From assembly GCA_020634395.1 (NCBI GenBank), contig JACKBU010000001.1, positions 1 through 64,000 of the forward strand: a DNA stretch of 64,000 nt. Reading direction: 5' to 3'. Below the pieces are notes generated by a model. The model was given only the letters and a program-made list of their open reading frames with translations, was not told where the DNA came from and did no database searches. This DNA is from Ardenticatenaceae bacterium. GTDB lineage: Bacteria > Chloroflexota > Anaerolineae > Promineifilales > Promineifilaceae. Both the position numbers and the translations under genes were made by a program. Shown here in pieces: positions 25,472-34,737 of this stretch. Every line of letters starts with the position of its first letter. The stretch's first letter is position 1.

Positions 25472-26704
25472 TTACTGCACCGTCTCTATGGTAACGGATT
25501 CTATTTTATCACCAGGAGGGGCATTCGGGTCAACCGACGGATCGCGCGGCGTAATGCCCTGCACCACGTCCATTCCTTCCGTCACCTGGCCAAAGATCGT
25601 ATACCCACCATCCAACTGGCTGACGTCGGCCAGGGTAATGTACCACTGGCTGCCGTTGGTGTCGGGGCCAGCGTTAGCCATGGCCACCATGCCCGCCTTG
25701 TCATGCGACAAAGCCGGATCGATCTCATTAGGGATCGTGTAGCCCGGACCGCCGCCGCCTGTGCCTGTGGGGTCGCCGGTCTGGGCGACAAAACCGGGCA
25801 GCACGCGGTGGAAGGTCACCCCGTCAAACCAGCCCTCGTTGGCCAGAAAGATGAAGTTGTTGACAGTTTGCGGGGCGGATTCGGGGAATAATTGAATGGT
25901 AAATTCGCCGCCGTTCTCCATTTTGACGTGCGCCAGGTACTGCGCGCCTTCGACCAGGGTCATTTCCGGCGGGGCATCGAACTGGCGCGATTCCAATTCA
26001 TTCAGGGCAACGGCCGAATTGATGTACTGCTGCCAGACAGAAATTTCGCGCGGCAGTTCGGTGGCGATACGGCCGTTTACAATCCCCGTCGGCGTGCCCG
26101 GCAGGCCAAGCGCGATGGCTTCCTGCTCCGAATTAGAAACCTTTTCCGCATACGTCCCGTCGTCCAACTCCTGGGCAAACTTATCGGCGTCCAGGTTCAA
26201 TTCCGACGCCAGGTTGACGAAGTAATCGCGGGCGGCCGCCGGTTCCAGGCGGCTCCATTCGTTCTGGCGCTCAAACAAAAGGTCATGATACGGCCAAAAA
26301 GCGTCTTGGGCGCCGGCTGCTTCGCTGGCTTCGGCCGCTTTTTGCGCGTTGGGGTGAATCTGGTTAAGTGGGAAATGGCGATAAACGAGTTGTACTTGAT
26401 CAGGGTAGGCGTCTACCAGACGCTCCAGCACAGGCGATATGCCCGCGCACCCCGGTCATTGAAAGTCGCCATACTCGATAATGGTGACGATCGGAACCGT
26501 GGCCCCTTTCACCCAGTCGCGCTCGCGCACCGTGCTGGCTTCTTCCAGGGTCACAGTCAGGTCCTGAGTGGCGGCAGCCTGATCGGCCGTGGATGGCGCA
26601 GTGGTGGGCGAAACGGCCGTTTCCTCCGGCGCCGCCGACGGCGAGGCCGCCCCACAAGCGGCCAAAAACAAAACACTCAGCAAAAACCAGATCACTCTTC
26701 TCAT
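25472..26704 (-). CDS. Probable selenoprotein: DsbA-like thioredoxin domain fused to cyclophilin, lipoprotein
   Basis: One frame runs from ATG 26704 to the stop at 25472 (410 residues) if the single in-frame TGA at 26456-26458 is read as selenocysteine. The TGA falls exactly at the first position of the DsbA active site: EYGDFQ-U-PGC, that is U83-x2-C86. The domain continues on both sides of it, with the DsbA-typical HPNAQKAAEASEAAGAQ and the cis-Pro loop GLPGTPTG. A cyclophilin-type peptidyl-prolyl isomerase domain follows (FHRVLPGFVAQTGDPTGTG, GSQWYITLAD). The N-terminus is a lipoprotein signal (FLAACG) behind a good GAGGAGAAAATT ribosome-binding site. Oxidative folding and proline isomerisation in one exported protein is a sensible pairing. 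The alternative is a nonsense mutation or read error. Confidence 0.82.
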
Positions 26705-26801
26705 AATTTTCTCCTCAACATACTTTCGTATCATTGGCGGGGCATTCTACCATGATCGGCCAAAAACGATAAAGTGCAAATTTTCGTACACCCCAAACAG
26801 C

Positions 26802-26827
26802 AAAAAGGGCGATGAAAATCATCGCCC
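26802..26827 (-). terminator. Intrinsic terminator after the PspC gene
   Basis: GGGCGATGA and TCATCGCCC pair around a 3-base loop and are followed on the minus strand by five Ts. It separates the PspC gene from the selenoprotein gene. Confidence 0.9.
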
Positions 26828-26856
26828 CCTGAAAAATATGAAGACACGTTTAGGCG

Positions 26857-27102
26857 TCAACTCTGATCAGGCTCGTCCTCGGCAATCACTTTGCCCATAC
26901 CGGCCGCCGCAGGCTCTTCGGGCATAATGATCCACAAAATGATGTAGGCGATAATGCCACCGCCCACAAAAACCGAGAACAACACAAATAATACCCGGAT
27001 AACTGTGGAATCGATGCCAAAATATTGGCCCAGCCCGCCGCATACCCCGGCAAACCAGCGATCATCACGCGCGCGCACTAACTTTTTCTCACCGTTTGAC
27101 AT
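26857..27102 (-). CDS. PspC domain membrane protein
   Basis: An 81-residue member of the phage-shock-protein C family. The PspC core is seen as RWFAGVCGGLGQYFGIDSTV, then one membrane helix (LFSVFVGGGIIAYIILWIIMPEE) and a short acidic tail. Members act at the membrane in envelope stress, often as stress regulators or toxin-like partners of PspB. No other psp gene is adjacent, so the role here is inferred. A GGAGG lies upstream of the start. Two ACGGCCGT palindromes sit back to back just before the gene (27123-27140). Confidence 0.9.
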   Translation of the reverse strand: MSNGEKKLVRARDDRWFAGVCGGLGQYFGIDSTVIRVLFVLFSVFVGGGIIAYIILWIIMPEEPAAAGMGKVIAEDEPDQS

Positions 27103-27345
27103 GTATTACCTCCATTTTTGCAACGGCCGTAACGGCCGTTCCCAACAAACGAATCGTTCTTAGCGCTCTATACGTGCTCCCCCACTTCCAGTTGCAGCCA
27201 CAACAGTGCCGAATCGTCAGAGTCCAGTCTACCAGCTTCTCCCACTTAAGGGTAAAATGACCCGGCCTTACTTTTCAGATCAACCGACGGGCAGGCAGCC
27301 AGCCGCTTTTTCGGCCGCAGTTTGCCCTGTCAAGGAGTTCATAAG

Positions 27346-27867
27346 ATGAATAAATGGATAATAAGCTTACTGCTGCTCCTGGCCCTGGCCGCTTGCGGCC
27401 CTTCGGCCAACGCCCCCACGCCCACCACCGAGCAACCGGCGCGGGCCACGCCGACCACCGATTCCTCCTTGCAGCCGGGATCCAACAACACCAGCGGGCA
27501 GGGCAACCAGACCAGCTATCCCTCTCTGCCGCCTACCCCCACTCCATATCCTGACGATTACCCGGCGCCGCCTCCACCGCCCACGCCGGTCAACCCTTAT
27601 CCGGGCACGGACGCCGGTGGAACCGAAACGGTCTGGATTCTGCACCCGCTGGGCCAGCAGTGCGCGGACACCAGCACCTACAAGTACCCCAATCAGCAAG
27701 AAGCCCGCGCCGATCTAACGGCCGCCGGCATCAATGTCTTGCAGATGGAAACCGAAGAACTGATGGTCTGCCAGGCCTGTGACTGCCCCACCAGCACCCA
27801 TTACCGGGCGGAAATCAGCAGCGCCGACCTGAACAAAGCTCTGGCCCTCGGCTGGACGGCCGAATAA
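27346..27867 (+). CDS. Lipoprotein with Pro/Thr-rich linker, unknown function
   Basis: Start at 27346 (MNKWIISLLLL) behind AAGGAG; an upstream TTG frame opening is not needed. The lipobox LALAACG predicts lipidation. A low-complexity region rich in Pro, Thr, Gln and Asn covers about residues 20-95. A compact C-terminal domain of about 80 residues follows, with three Cys at CADTS and CQACDCP. Its ends, with the periodic hydrophobic pattern of ARADLTAAGINVLQME, suggest an alpha/beta fold. The family was not recognised. It stops 15 bases before aroC and is probably co-transcribed with it. Confidence 0.75.
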   Translation: MNKWIISLLLLLALAACGPSANAPTPTTEQPARATPTTDSSLQPGSNNTSGQGNQTSYPSLPPTPTPYPDDYPAPPPPPTPVNPYPGTDAGGTETVWILHPLGQQCADTSTYKYPNQQEARADLTAAGINVLQMETEELMVCQACDCPTSTHYRAEISSADLNKALALGWTAE

Positions 27868-27882
27868 GCAAAGGAATCTCTT

Positions 27883-29061
27883 ATGCTTCGATTTTTAACC
27901 GCAGGCGAATCACATGGGCCGGAGTTAACGGCCGTTCTCGAAGGCTTCCCCGCCGGCCTGACCCTGGACATGGGCGAACTCAACCGCCAGATGGCCCGCC
28001 GCCAGCTCGGCTACGGCTCCGGCGGCCGCATGAAGATCGAAAAAGACGCCGTGCGCATCTCCGCCGGCTACATGAACAACCAGACGACCGGCGGCCCGCT
28101 GGCCCTGCACGTCACCAACCGCGACTTCGCCAAATGGCGCGAGCGCGACATCCCGCCCATTACCGTGCCGCGCCCCGGCCACGCCGACCTGACCGGCGCG
28201 GTGAAGTACGGCTACCCCGAACTGCGCCTGGCTTTGGAGCGGGCTTCGGCCCGCGAAACGGCCGTGCGCGTGGCCGTCGGCGCGCTTTGCCAGCAGCTGC
28301 TAGCCCAGTTTGGGATAACGATTGGCAGCTACGTGGTCAGCATCGGGCAGGTAACGGCCGTCATCCCCGACGATATGCCCTACCCCGACCGCTTCGCCGT
28401 GGCCGAAACCAACGACGTGCGCTGCCCGGTGGAAACGGCCGTACCCCTCATGCGCCAGCACATCAGCGACATCATGCAGGCCAAGGACACCATCGGCGGC
28501 GTGTTCGAGATCGTCGCCCTGGGCGTGCCCGCCGGGCTGGGCAGCCACGTCCATTGGGACCGCCGCCTCGACGCCTTGTTGATGGGGTCCGTCGGCTCCA
28601 TCCACGCCGTCAAAGGCGTCGAAATCGGCCCAGCCTTCGCCAACACCGCCCGCCCTGGCTCCCAGGTCCATGACGAAATCTACCTGGACGACGACGGCCA
28701 AACGCTTGTCCGCCGCACCAACAACAGCGGCGGCTTCGAGGGCGGCATCACCACCGGCGAACCCGTTGTGGTGCGCGCCGCCATGAAGCCCATCTCCACC
28801 GTGCTCAACCCGCGCCACTCCGTCGATTTAGCCACCGGCGCCGAAGCCAGCACCGTCTACGAGCGCTCCGATTTTTGCGCCGTGCCCCGCGCCGGCGTGG
28901 TGGGCGAGGCGATGGTCGCCTTTACCCTGGCTAACGCCCTGCTGGAAAAACTGGGCGGCGACAGCCTGGACGAGATGCGCCCGCGCTTCGCCGCCCTGCG
29001 CCGCGCCCGCCTGGACGACCTGCCCATGGACAACGTCCCCTGGAACTTCGGCTACGAATAA
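27883..29061 (+). CDS. aroC: Chorismate synthase
   Basis: Converts 5-enolpyruvylshikimate-3-phosphate to chorismate with reduced FMN, the last shared step of aromatic biosynthesis. All family signatures are present: LTAGESHGPELTAVLEGFPAG at the N-terminus, RRQLGYGSGGRMKIEKD, PGHADLTGAVKYG, SARETAVRVAVGA, and NNSGGFEGGITTGEP. The length of 392 residues is normal. It sits between a lipoprotein and a GT39-like gene. No other aro genes are in the window. Confidence 0.98.
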   Translation: MLRFLTAGESHGPELTAVLEGFPAGLTLDMGELNRQMARRQLGYGSGGRMKIEKDAVRISAGYMNNQTTGGPLALHVTNRDFAKWRERDIPPITVPRPGHADLTGAVKYGYPELRLALERASARETAVRVAVGALCQQLLAQFGITIGSYVVSIGQVTAVIPDDMPYPDRFAVAETNDVRCPVETAVPLMRQHISDIMQAKDTIGGVFEIVALGVPAGLGSHVHWDRRLDALLMGSVGSIHAVKGVEIGPAFANTARPGSQVHDEIYLDDDGQTLVRRTNNSGGFEGGITTGEPVVVRAAMKPISTVLNPRHSVDLATGAEASTVYERSDFCAVPRAGVVGEAMVAFTLANALLEKLGGDSLDEMRPRFAALRRARLDDLPMDNVPWNFGYE

Positions 29062-29078
29062 AACCCCATGAAAAACCC

Positions 29079-31079
29079 ATGAGCGGCCCAACCATCACGA
29101 AAGCAGTTCCGCAGATTCCGAAATCCAAAATCCGACATCCGACATTCGTGGCCGAAGCGGCCGCCCTACTGCTCATCCTGCTGCTGGCCGCCTGGCTGCG
29201 CCTGGGTTGGCCCGGCGTCAACTCCTTCGGCTTCGACGAGGCGCGAGTCAGCGACATGGCCCTGCAGATGGCCCGTGAGGGCAAATTTGCCGCCCTGGGC
29301 ATGCAATCCTCAACCGGCGTGCCCAATTTTGCGGCGACGGTCTGGTTTTTCGCCCTGCCCTACGCGGTGTCCACCAATCCGCTGGTCGCCACCAGCCTGG
29401 TTGCCCTGCTGAACGTGCTGGCAGTGGCCGGCGTATGGTGGCTGGGGCGGGCGGCCTGGGGTAAAACGGCCGGGTTGGTGGCCGCGCTGCTGTTCGCCGC
29501 CTCGCCGTATCTGGTGTTTTACGGCCGTAGCATCTGGAGCCAAAACCTGCTCGCCCCATTCGCGGTGCTGTGGGCGGTGGCCATCGTCGCCGGGCTAAAA
29601 AACGAGAATCCCTGGTGGATTGGGCTGCACGCTTTCCTGGCCGGATTTACGGGGCAGATTCATTTTGCCGGGTTTGCGCTGGCGCTGGCGTCGTTGTGGA
29701 TCGGTTTCCGCTTCCGGCTGTGGCGCTGGTGGACGGCCGTTACCGCCGGGCTGCTCCTGGCAGTTCTGGCTGCTGTACCCACCGTCAACATCATCTGGCG
29801 CAATGGCGATGGGGCCAAGGCCGTCATCCGCGATCTGGTGCAGACCGGCACGGCCACGGCCGCCGACCGCTTTGCCGCCTGGCGGCAGATCGCCCAGTTG
29901 AGCCTGAGCCAGGGGTGGGAGAAATTCTGGCTCAACGCCGAGTGGACCTGGCCTCCGGCGCTGGCAGTTGGTTTGCAGATTGCCAGTCTGTTGGCGGCAG
30001 CGCTGATAGTCGTTGGCGCGGTTTGGGTAGGCTGGCAGATGGTGCGGGATTTGCGCCATGCCTGGCAGCCGCGCCCGGAGCCGCTGACGGCGCGTGAGAT
30101 TTTGAACGGCTTTGTGCTGGTGTGGGCGCTGGCCGCGCCTCTGCTGTTTATGATTCCCCGCACGCCGGTTTATCCGCAGTATCAACTGGTGGGCTTACCG
30201 GCCGTTTTTTTGCTGGCGGGCGCGGCGGCGGCGCTGTGGCCGAAACGAGGCTGGCAAACGGCCGTCACTCTGACGGCCGTCTTCATCGCTATTTTCCAGG
30301 TAACGGCCGTGGCCCAAACCCTCACCACCGTGGCCGATACGTTCGTCCCCGGCGGCATGGGCACGCCGCTGCAGTATCCGCAAACGGCCGTGCGCCAGTT
30401 AATGCACGACGGCCGTCCAGTTGTGGTAGAAACCTTTGGCGATATTCCGGAGTTTGATGGCGACGCCGCCATCTTCAAGGTGCTGTTGTGGGGGTATCCG
30501 CGGCAAATTGTGGACGCACGCCACGTTTTACTGATTCCCAGTGAACCGGCCCACCTGCTGTTCACCTCGGCAGAGTTGCCGGCCTGGGAGGTGGCAACGG
30601 CCGTAGGGCTGGCCGGCACGGTGCAAGAGCTGCCCCGGCGCCAGGGCGACCTGCCCTTTATGGCGTTGACGGTGGATGAGGTAAAGCTAAAGGGGTTTGA
30701 GGAGGTGGAACGGCCGTACCAATTGGCGAACGGAGCCAAACTCCTGGGCTGGCAGGTGCAGGACTTGCCAGAAAGCAACCAGATTCGCCTGATCACCCAT
30801 TGGCAAATAACCGGCGAACCGCAGGCAGGCCACTTCCAACAATTCAACCACCTCTACCTGCCCGGCAAAGACGCGCCCGGCCAGGTGCAAGATGCTTATA
30901 CTTCATCCCGCGCCTGGCAGCAGGGCGACCATCTCATCACCTGGGTGGAATTCGACCGCCCCGCCGAACCACCCGCCTATTTCCACGTCGGCATGTACAC
31001 CTGGCCTGATTTGCAACGTTCCCCGGTGCTAAACCGCGAGGGTGTGGACCCATTGTATCCAATTGAGATTGGGGACTGA
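29079..31079 (+). CDS. Membrane glycosyltransferase, GT39/ArnT-like
   Basis: A polytopic protein of 666 residues. After the first membrane helix (AEAAALLLILLLAAWLRLGW) comes the acidic loop NSFGFDEARVSDMA, matching the catalytic Asp/Glu loop of GT39/GT83 enzymes. About ten further hydrophobic segments run to residue 440, then a soluble C-terminal domain of roughly 220 residues rich in beta strands. The gene starts 17 bases after aroC. It is related in plan to the 750-residue protein at 3.7 kb but not closely similar. Donor is probably a polyprenyl-phosphate sugar; the acceptor is unknown. Confidence 0.8.
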   Translation: MSGPTITKAVPQIPKSKIRHPTFVAEAAALLLILLLAAWLRLGWPGVNSFGFDEARVSDMALQMAREGKFAALGMQSSTGVPNFAATVWFFALPYAVSTNPLVATSLVALLNVLAVAGVWWLGRAAWGKTAGLVAALLFAASPYLVFYGRSIWSQNLLAPFAVLWAVAIVAGLKNENPWWIGLHAFLAGFTGQIHFAGFALALASLWIGFRFRLWRWWTAVTAGLLLAVLAAVPTVNIIWRNGDGAKAVIRDLVQTGTATAADRFAAWRQIAQLSLSQGWEKFWLNAEWTWPPALAVGLQIASLLAAALIVVGAVWVGWQMVRDLRHAWQPRPEPLTAREILNGFVLVWALAAPLLFMIPRTPVYPQYQLVGLPAVFLLAGAAAALWPKRGWQTAVTLTAVFIAIFQVTAVAQTLTTVADTFVPGGMGTPLQYPQTAVRQLMHDGRPVVVETFGDIPEFDGDAAIFKVLLWGYPRQIVDARHVLLIPSEPAHLLFTSAELPAWEVATAVGLAGTVQELPRRQGDLPFMALTVDEVKLKGFEEVERPYQLANGAKLLGWQVQDLPESNQIRLITHWQITGEPQAGHFQQFNHLYLPGKDAPGQVQDAYTSSRAWQQGDHLITWVEFDRPAEPPAYFHVGMYTWPDLQRSPVLNREGVDPLYPIEIGD

Positions 31080-31116
31080 AGATTGGAGATGATGGGCGTT
31101 TGGGATTCTGTAAGGG

Positions 31117-31180
31117 ACTGACGTGACGCGTGAAGCGTGAGGGTTCTCTAGGTTACGCATCACGCTTCACGCATCAAGAG
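31117..31180. other. Long hairpin between convergent genes
   Basis: GCGTGAAGCGTGA and TCACGCTTCACGC are an exact 13-bp inverted repeat, extended on both sides with one mismatch, around a loop of about 19 bases. Traces of the GAGACTGGAGA repeat family flank it (near 31069-31090 and 31201-31223). No T-run follows; it may still stop or stabilise transcripts of the convergent genes. Confidence 0.6.
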
Positions 31181-31226
31181 CAGCACTTCCCTGGAGGGCC
31201 AGATTGATCAGTCTCCAGTCTCCCCC

Positions 31227-32258
31227 TCACTCCCCTTCCACCTGTTTGCCGCTCTCTTTCCAGGCGCGTTTGGCATCCTGGTAGCCCATTTCGTAGAGTT
31301 CTTCATGGCCTTCGCGGGTGTAGCGCACAATTTGCTCGACGGGTATGGGTTTGCGTGGCGAGACGATTATCGGATCGGGCAGGGCCTGGAACTTGCTCTG
31401 AAAAATGTCAGGAATCCCATCGCCATCCGCATCCTCCAGATCGATGTCCTGACCGTCCTTAAGTCTTTCGATCAGCAGGCTATTGGTGGCACGTAGGCGC
31501 GCATTTTCCACTTCCAGACGTACCAGGTCGTTGACGCGCCGGAACAGCTTGAGATCGGCCTGGAAGGAAGCCAGTAAAGCCCATTCCAACGTGACGCTGG
31601 CCGCCGATAGAAGATTACGCGGCGTTTCGGTCTCGTACTCCTCGTCTTCTTCCCAGGGCGTCATCAGAACCACTACGATTTCTTCCGCGCCGGCGTCGAT
31701 GGCTGGACCAAGCGGGGTATTGGCGACCGTGGCCCCGTCCCAATACAGATTTTCGTGCAGTTGGGTAGCCGGGTAAACGATGGGAATAGAACAACTGGCA
31801 ATGATGTGATCCAGACCCAGCGGCTCCAGGCGCATCCGGCTAGGATAAACGTCTGGCGAATTGCCAAACACGTGAAGGTGTCCGGTGTTGACTTCCGTAG
31901 CCGTAACGCGCAAGTGGACACTAGCCTCATCGGAGTTGATGCGGTCAAAATTGACCCAACCCTCGCGCTGCAGCGTTTCACGCAGAGGGGAAGTATCCAA
32001 CAAAAAGTTGCCGCTTAGGGGATTGAGATGGGCTTTCTGCACGTCCTGTGTGCGCAGCCGCTTCCAGAGCGCCCAGAGGGAGAAGGCGTTGTGGCCGGAG
32101 GCAATGGCGGCGCCGTTGACCGCACCAATCGAGGTGCCGACGACGACGTCGGGCTGCCACTCGTGCTCTTCCAGGAAGCGCAGCACACCTACGTGATAAG
32201 CACCGCGCCCACCGCCACCCGATAAGACCAAAGCTCGTGTGCGATTTTCTGCAGCCAT
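31227..32258 (-). CDS. Patatin-like phospholipase
   Basis: Lipid acyl hydrolase of 343 residues with the Ser-Asp dyad of patatins. The oxyanion loop is SGGGGRGAYHVG, the nucleophile elbow is GTSIGAVNGAA, and the catalytic Asp lies in YWDGATVANTP (DGA, the usual DG[GA]). The domain is in the first 230 residues. The rest is helical with a charged tail and a short DxDxDGIPD stretch that looks like a calcium-binding loop. No signal peptide. It ends close to a convergent GT39 gene and lies downstream of the 7TM histidine kinase. Confidence 0.92.
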   Translation of the reverse strand: MAAENRTRALVLSGGGGRGAYHVGVLRFLEEHEWQPDVVVGTSIGAVNGAAIASGHNAFSLWALWKRLRTQDVQKAHLNPLSGNFLLDTSPLRETLQREGWVNFDRINSDEASVHLRVTATEVNTGHLHVFGNSPDVYPSRMRLEPLGLDHIIASCSIPIVYPATQLHENLYWDGATVANTPLGPAIDAGAEEIVVVLMTPWEEDEEYETETPRNLLSAASVTLEWALLASFQADLKLFRRVNDLVRLEVENARLRATNSLLIERLKDGQDIDLEDADGDGIPDIFQSKFQALPDPIIVSPRKPIPVEQIVRYTREGHEELYEMGYQDAKRAWKESGKQVEGE

Positions 32259-32308
32259 TTGTCACCTCCTAATCGGTATCGTGCAAAGTGGGGATGGGGA
32301 TTATTTGC

Positions 32309-34570
32309 TCAGCCGTAGAGCCAGGGAGGGCGATCAACGGCTTTTTGCAGCTTGATAGCCTGTTCTTTAGCGCCGGGCGGGCAGACGGGCAAGGTTATGT
32401 GGAAGCGGCTGCCAGGGAAGCGAGCTTCATCTTCACCGTCAGATTCGACCCAGATACGGCCGTCATGCGCTTCTATGACACCCCGGGCAATGGGCAAACC
32501 CAGGCCCGGTCCTGCACCCTTATACTTGGTGCTGCCCGTCGAATGAAGCTGCGGATCACCAATTCGGAAAAACTTTTCAAAAATCAATTCGTGATAGCGG
32601 GCATCTATGCCAATGCCCGTATCGGCGACGACAATTTCGATGTAGTCGTTGTCGCCGTTTTCGCTGGGAATGGTAAAGCCTTCGACGAAAATGCTGCCGT
32701 GGTCTGGCGTGTATTTTACGGCGTTGCCCAAAATATTGGTGAAGGCCTGCACCAGGCGCTTGAAATCAGCCTGAATGGTCGGCAGTTCCGCCAGGCCGGC
32801 CGAAGAGAAGCTGATCCGGCGCTCACGCAGGGCATGATTAAGAGGTTCCATGGCCAGCCGGATAATGGTTTCCAGCCGGGTATCCATGTAGGTTAGCTGC
32901 ATACCCTCAACGTCGATCTGGCTGGCGTCTAACATGGCGCTGATCAGACTTTCCAGCCGAATCGTGGCGCGGTTAATGTGCCCCACAATTTCCTTGGTCT
33001 GTTCCTGAGTCAGGCTGTTGGAGTCATTCATGGCTGCCAGGATGTCGGCGTAGCCTTTGACCTGTGTCAGCGGCGTGCGCAGTTCGTGGGAGGCAATCGT
33101 GATGAAGTCGGACTTGACCTGGTCCATAATCTCCAGCCGTTCGTTTTGCTGAACCAGATCGACATTCAGGTTATTGATCTGTTTGTTTTGTTCTTCCAGT
33201 TCGCTGTAAAGCCTGGCATTTTGCAGGGCGACGACAGTCTGGTCGGCCAAGACCTGCATCAGATCCAGTTCGCCGGGCTGGTAGGGCACGCCGGAGCGTT
33301 TGGGGCCAACGGCGATAACGCCATCCAGTCCATCGCCGGCGCTTACCGGCACGTAGGCTTCCATGGCCATATCTTTGAGCCAGGAAACGGCCGTAGCCCG
33401 CATCTCCGCAAAAGCAGGATTAAAATCCAGTTCATATTGCAGCAGCGGCTGGTGCTGGCGTATCAGCGTCGCCACAAACAAATTGTTAGCGGGCAGCCTG
33501 AAGTTATAGCGCGGAATGGACCCCATGCCAGGCACCGGCTCAATTTCCACTTCCCCACCTTCGGCTGTAACCAACATCAGCGCACCCCGGTTGGTCTCGA
33601 ACTTATCGCTGAGAATGCCCAAAATGAGCAGCGACAACTGCTGTACATCCAATGTGCGCGAAATAGCCTTGCTGTAATCGCGTACAACCTGGTTGGGATT
33701 AAAGCCCTCGCCAAACAGATAGCGATAGGTGATGCGTTCCACCAGGCTGCGCAGCGGCTGATAGATAACAAAGCTCACCACGACGGTAATGCTGGTGACG
33801 ATAAGGGTGGTACGCAGTTGGTTCTGGGTGATGCGCTGCACCAAAACAATCAGAGCGGCCAAGGGCAGGGCCGAAATAAGAACGATAATAAAGTAGGCAA
33901 TACCCCGGCGGATGCGTGTGCGCACGTCAAATATTCGATGCGAAACGACAGCGTAAGCCAGGCCCAACACACCCAGGTAACGAATAATCTGCCCGGCAAC
34001 CGTCAAACCGGTGAGATGCACAAACATCAGCGCTTCGCCGCTAAAAACGAGTAACAGGGTCAAGACCCAAAACAACAGCCTGTTCGCGTGCCAGGGAAAA
34101 TCCGTGCGGCGGTAATCACGCCAGGTGCGCAGAAGGATAATAAAACTGAGCGCAAACCAGGTGACAAAAGAAATGACGCTGCTGACAGTGATGGTGGCCC
34201 AACTGGAAGCCGCCAACAGTTGGAAGGGTTGGTTGGGTACAAACAGGTCAACGAGACTGGCGGCCAGGATAGCCAGACCGGCCAATAAAAGCCAGCTTTT
34301 TTGCCGCGGCCACCGCACGTAAACGGCCGTTGTCATGCCCAAAAACGTGGTGCCCACCAGCAGCGCCGTAATAGGCAGATTGGGCGGCAGATTGCTGTAC
34401 GGCACAAAAAACAGCAGAAACTCCCATATGACCGACGCGCCTAAAAAAGCCAGAAACCATTTTAAGGCCAGTTCCTGCCGGCTGCGCCGTAAAGAAGGGG
34501 CTATCAGAACAAGGGTGTAGGCAACGGCGGCTAAGAGAGGAAGGATGGATACGATCTCGGTTGCGGTCAT
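32309..34570 (-). CDS. Multi-domain sensor histidine kinase (7TM, GAF, HisKA, HATPase)
   Basis: A 753-residue kinase. The first 240 residues contain seven to eight membrane helices like the histidine kinase N-terminal 7TM region. A further helix pair (about 225-275), a GAF domain (about 295-450), a coiled coil (NKQINNLNVDLVQQNERLEI), and HisKA with H in TIASHELRTPLTQVKGY follow. The ATPase has NILGNAVKYTPD, DTGIGI and GAGPGLGLPIARGV. No response regulator is adjacent, so it is an orphan kinase. The tail after the ATPase is Pro-rich. It precedes the patatin gene by 50 bases. Confidence 0.93.
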   Translation of the reverse strand: MTATEIVSILPLLAAVAYTLVLIAPSLRRSRQELALKWFLAFLGASVIWEFLLFFVPYSNLPPNLPITALLVGTTFLGMTTAVYVRWPRQKSWLLLAGLAILAASLVDLFVPNQPFQLLAASSWATITVSSVISFVTWFALSFIILLRTWRDYRRTDFPWHANRLLFWVLTLLLVFSGEALMFVHLTGLTVAGQIIRYLGVLGLAYAVVSHRIFDVRTRIRRGIAYFIIVLISALPLAALIVLVQRITQNQLRTTLIVTSITVVVSFVIYQPLRSLVERITYRYLFGEGFNPNQVVRDYSKAISRTLDVQQLSLLILGILSDKFETNRGALMLVTAEGGEVEIEPVPGMGSIPRYNFRLPANNLFVATLIRQHQPLLQYELDFNPAFAEMRATAVSWLKDMAMEAYVPVSAGDGLDGVIAVGPKRSGVPYQPGELDLMQVLADQTVVALQNARLYSELEEQNKQINNLNVDLVQQNERLEIMDQVKSDFITIASHELRTPLTQVKGYADILAAMNDSNSLTQEQTKEIVGHINRATIRLESLISAMLDASQIDVEGMQLTYMDTRLETIIRLAMEPLNHALRERRISFSSAGLAELPTIQADFKRLVQAFTNILGNAVKYTPDHGSIFVEGFTIPSENGDNDYIEIVVADTGIGIDARYHELIFEKFFRIGDPQLHSTGSTKYKGAGPGLGLPIARGVIEAHDGRIWVESDGEDEARFPGSRFHITLPVCPPGAKEQAIKLQKAVDRPPWLYG

Positions 34571-34700
34571 CGATTGCTGCTTATGCTTGGCTATCCAGGA
34601 GCAAGTTGATCCATAACAATGTGTTTACCGTCCAGTCCATTCTGAACGCGCTTATTGTAACGGCCGTTCCTGGCGGTGGCAATTAAGCAAACCAGCCCAT

Positions 34701-34731
34701 AAAGAAAAAGGCACAGTAGATCACTGTGCCT
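34701..34731 (-). terminator. Intrinsic terminator of the tRNA-Ser gene
   Basis: AGGCACAGT and ACTGTGCCT pair around a 5-base loop, followed on the minus strand by TTTTTCTTT. It begins six bases after the tRNA 3' end. Confidence 0.93.
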
Positions 34732-34737
34732 CACGAG

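Noticed and set aside
25472..26734. Two separate genes or a frameshifted pseudogene at the DsbA/cyclophilin locus
   Set aside because: The frame is the same on both sides of the TGA, no base shift is needed, and the stop is exactly at the catalytic Cys position. A lone nonsense mutation remains possible but less likely.
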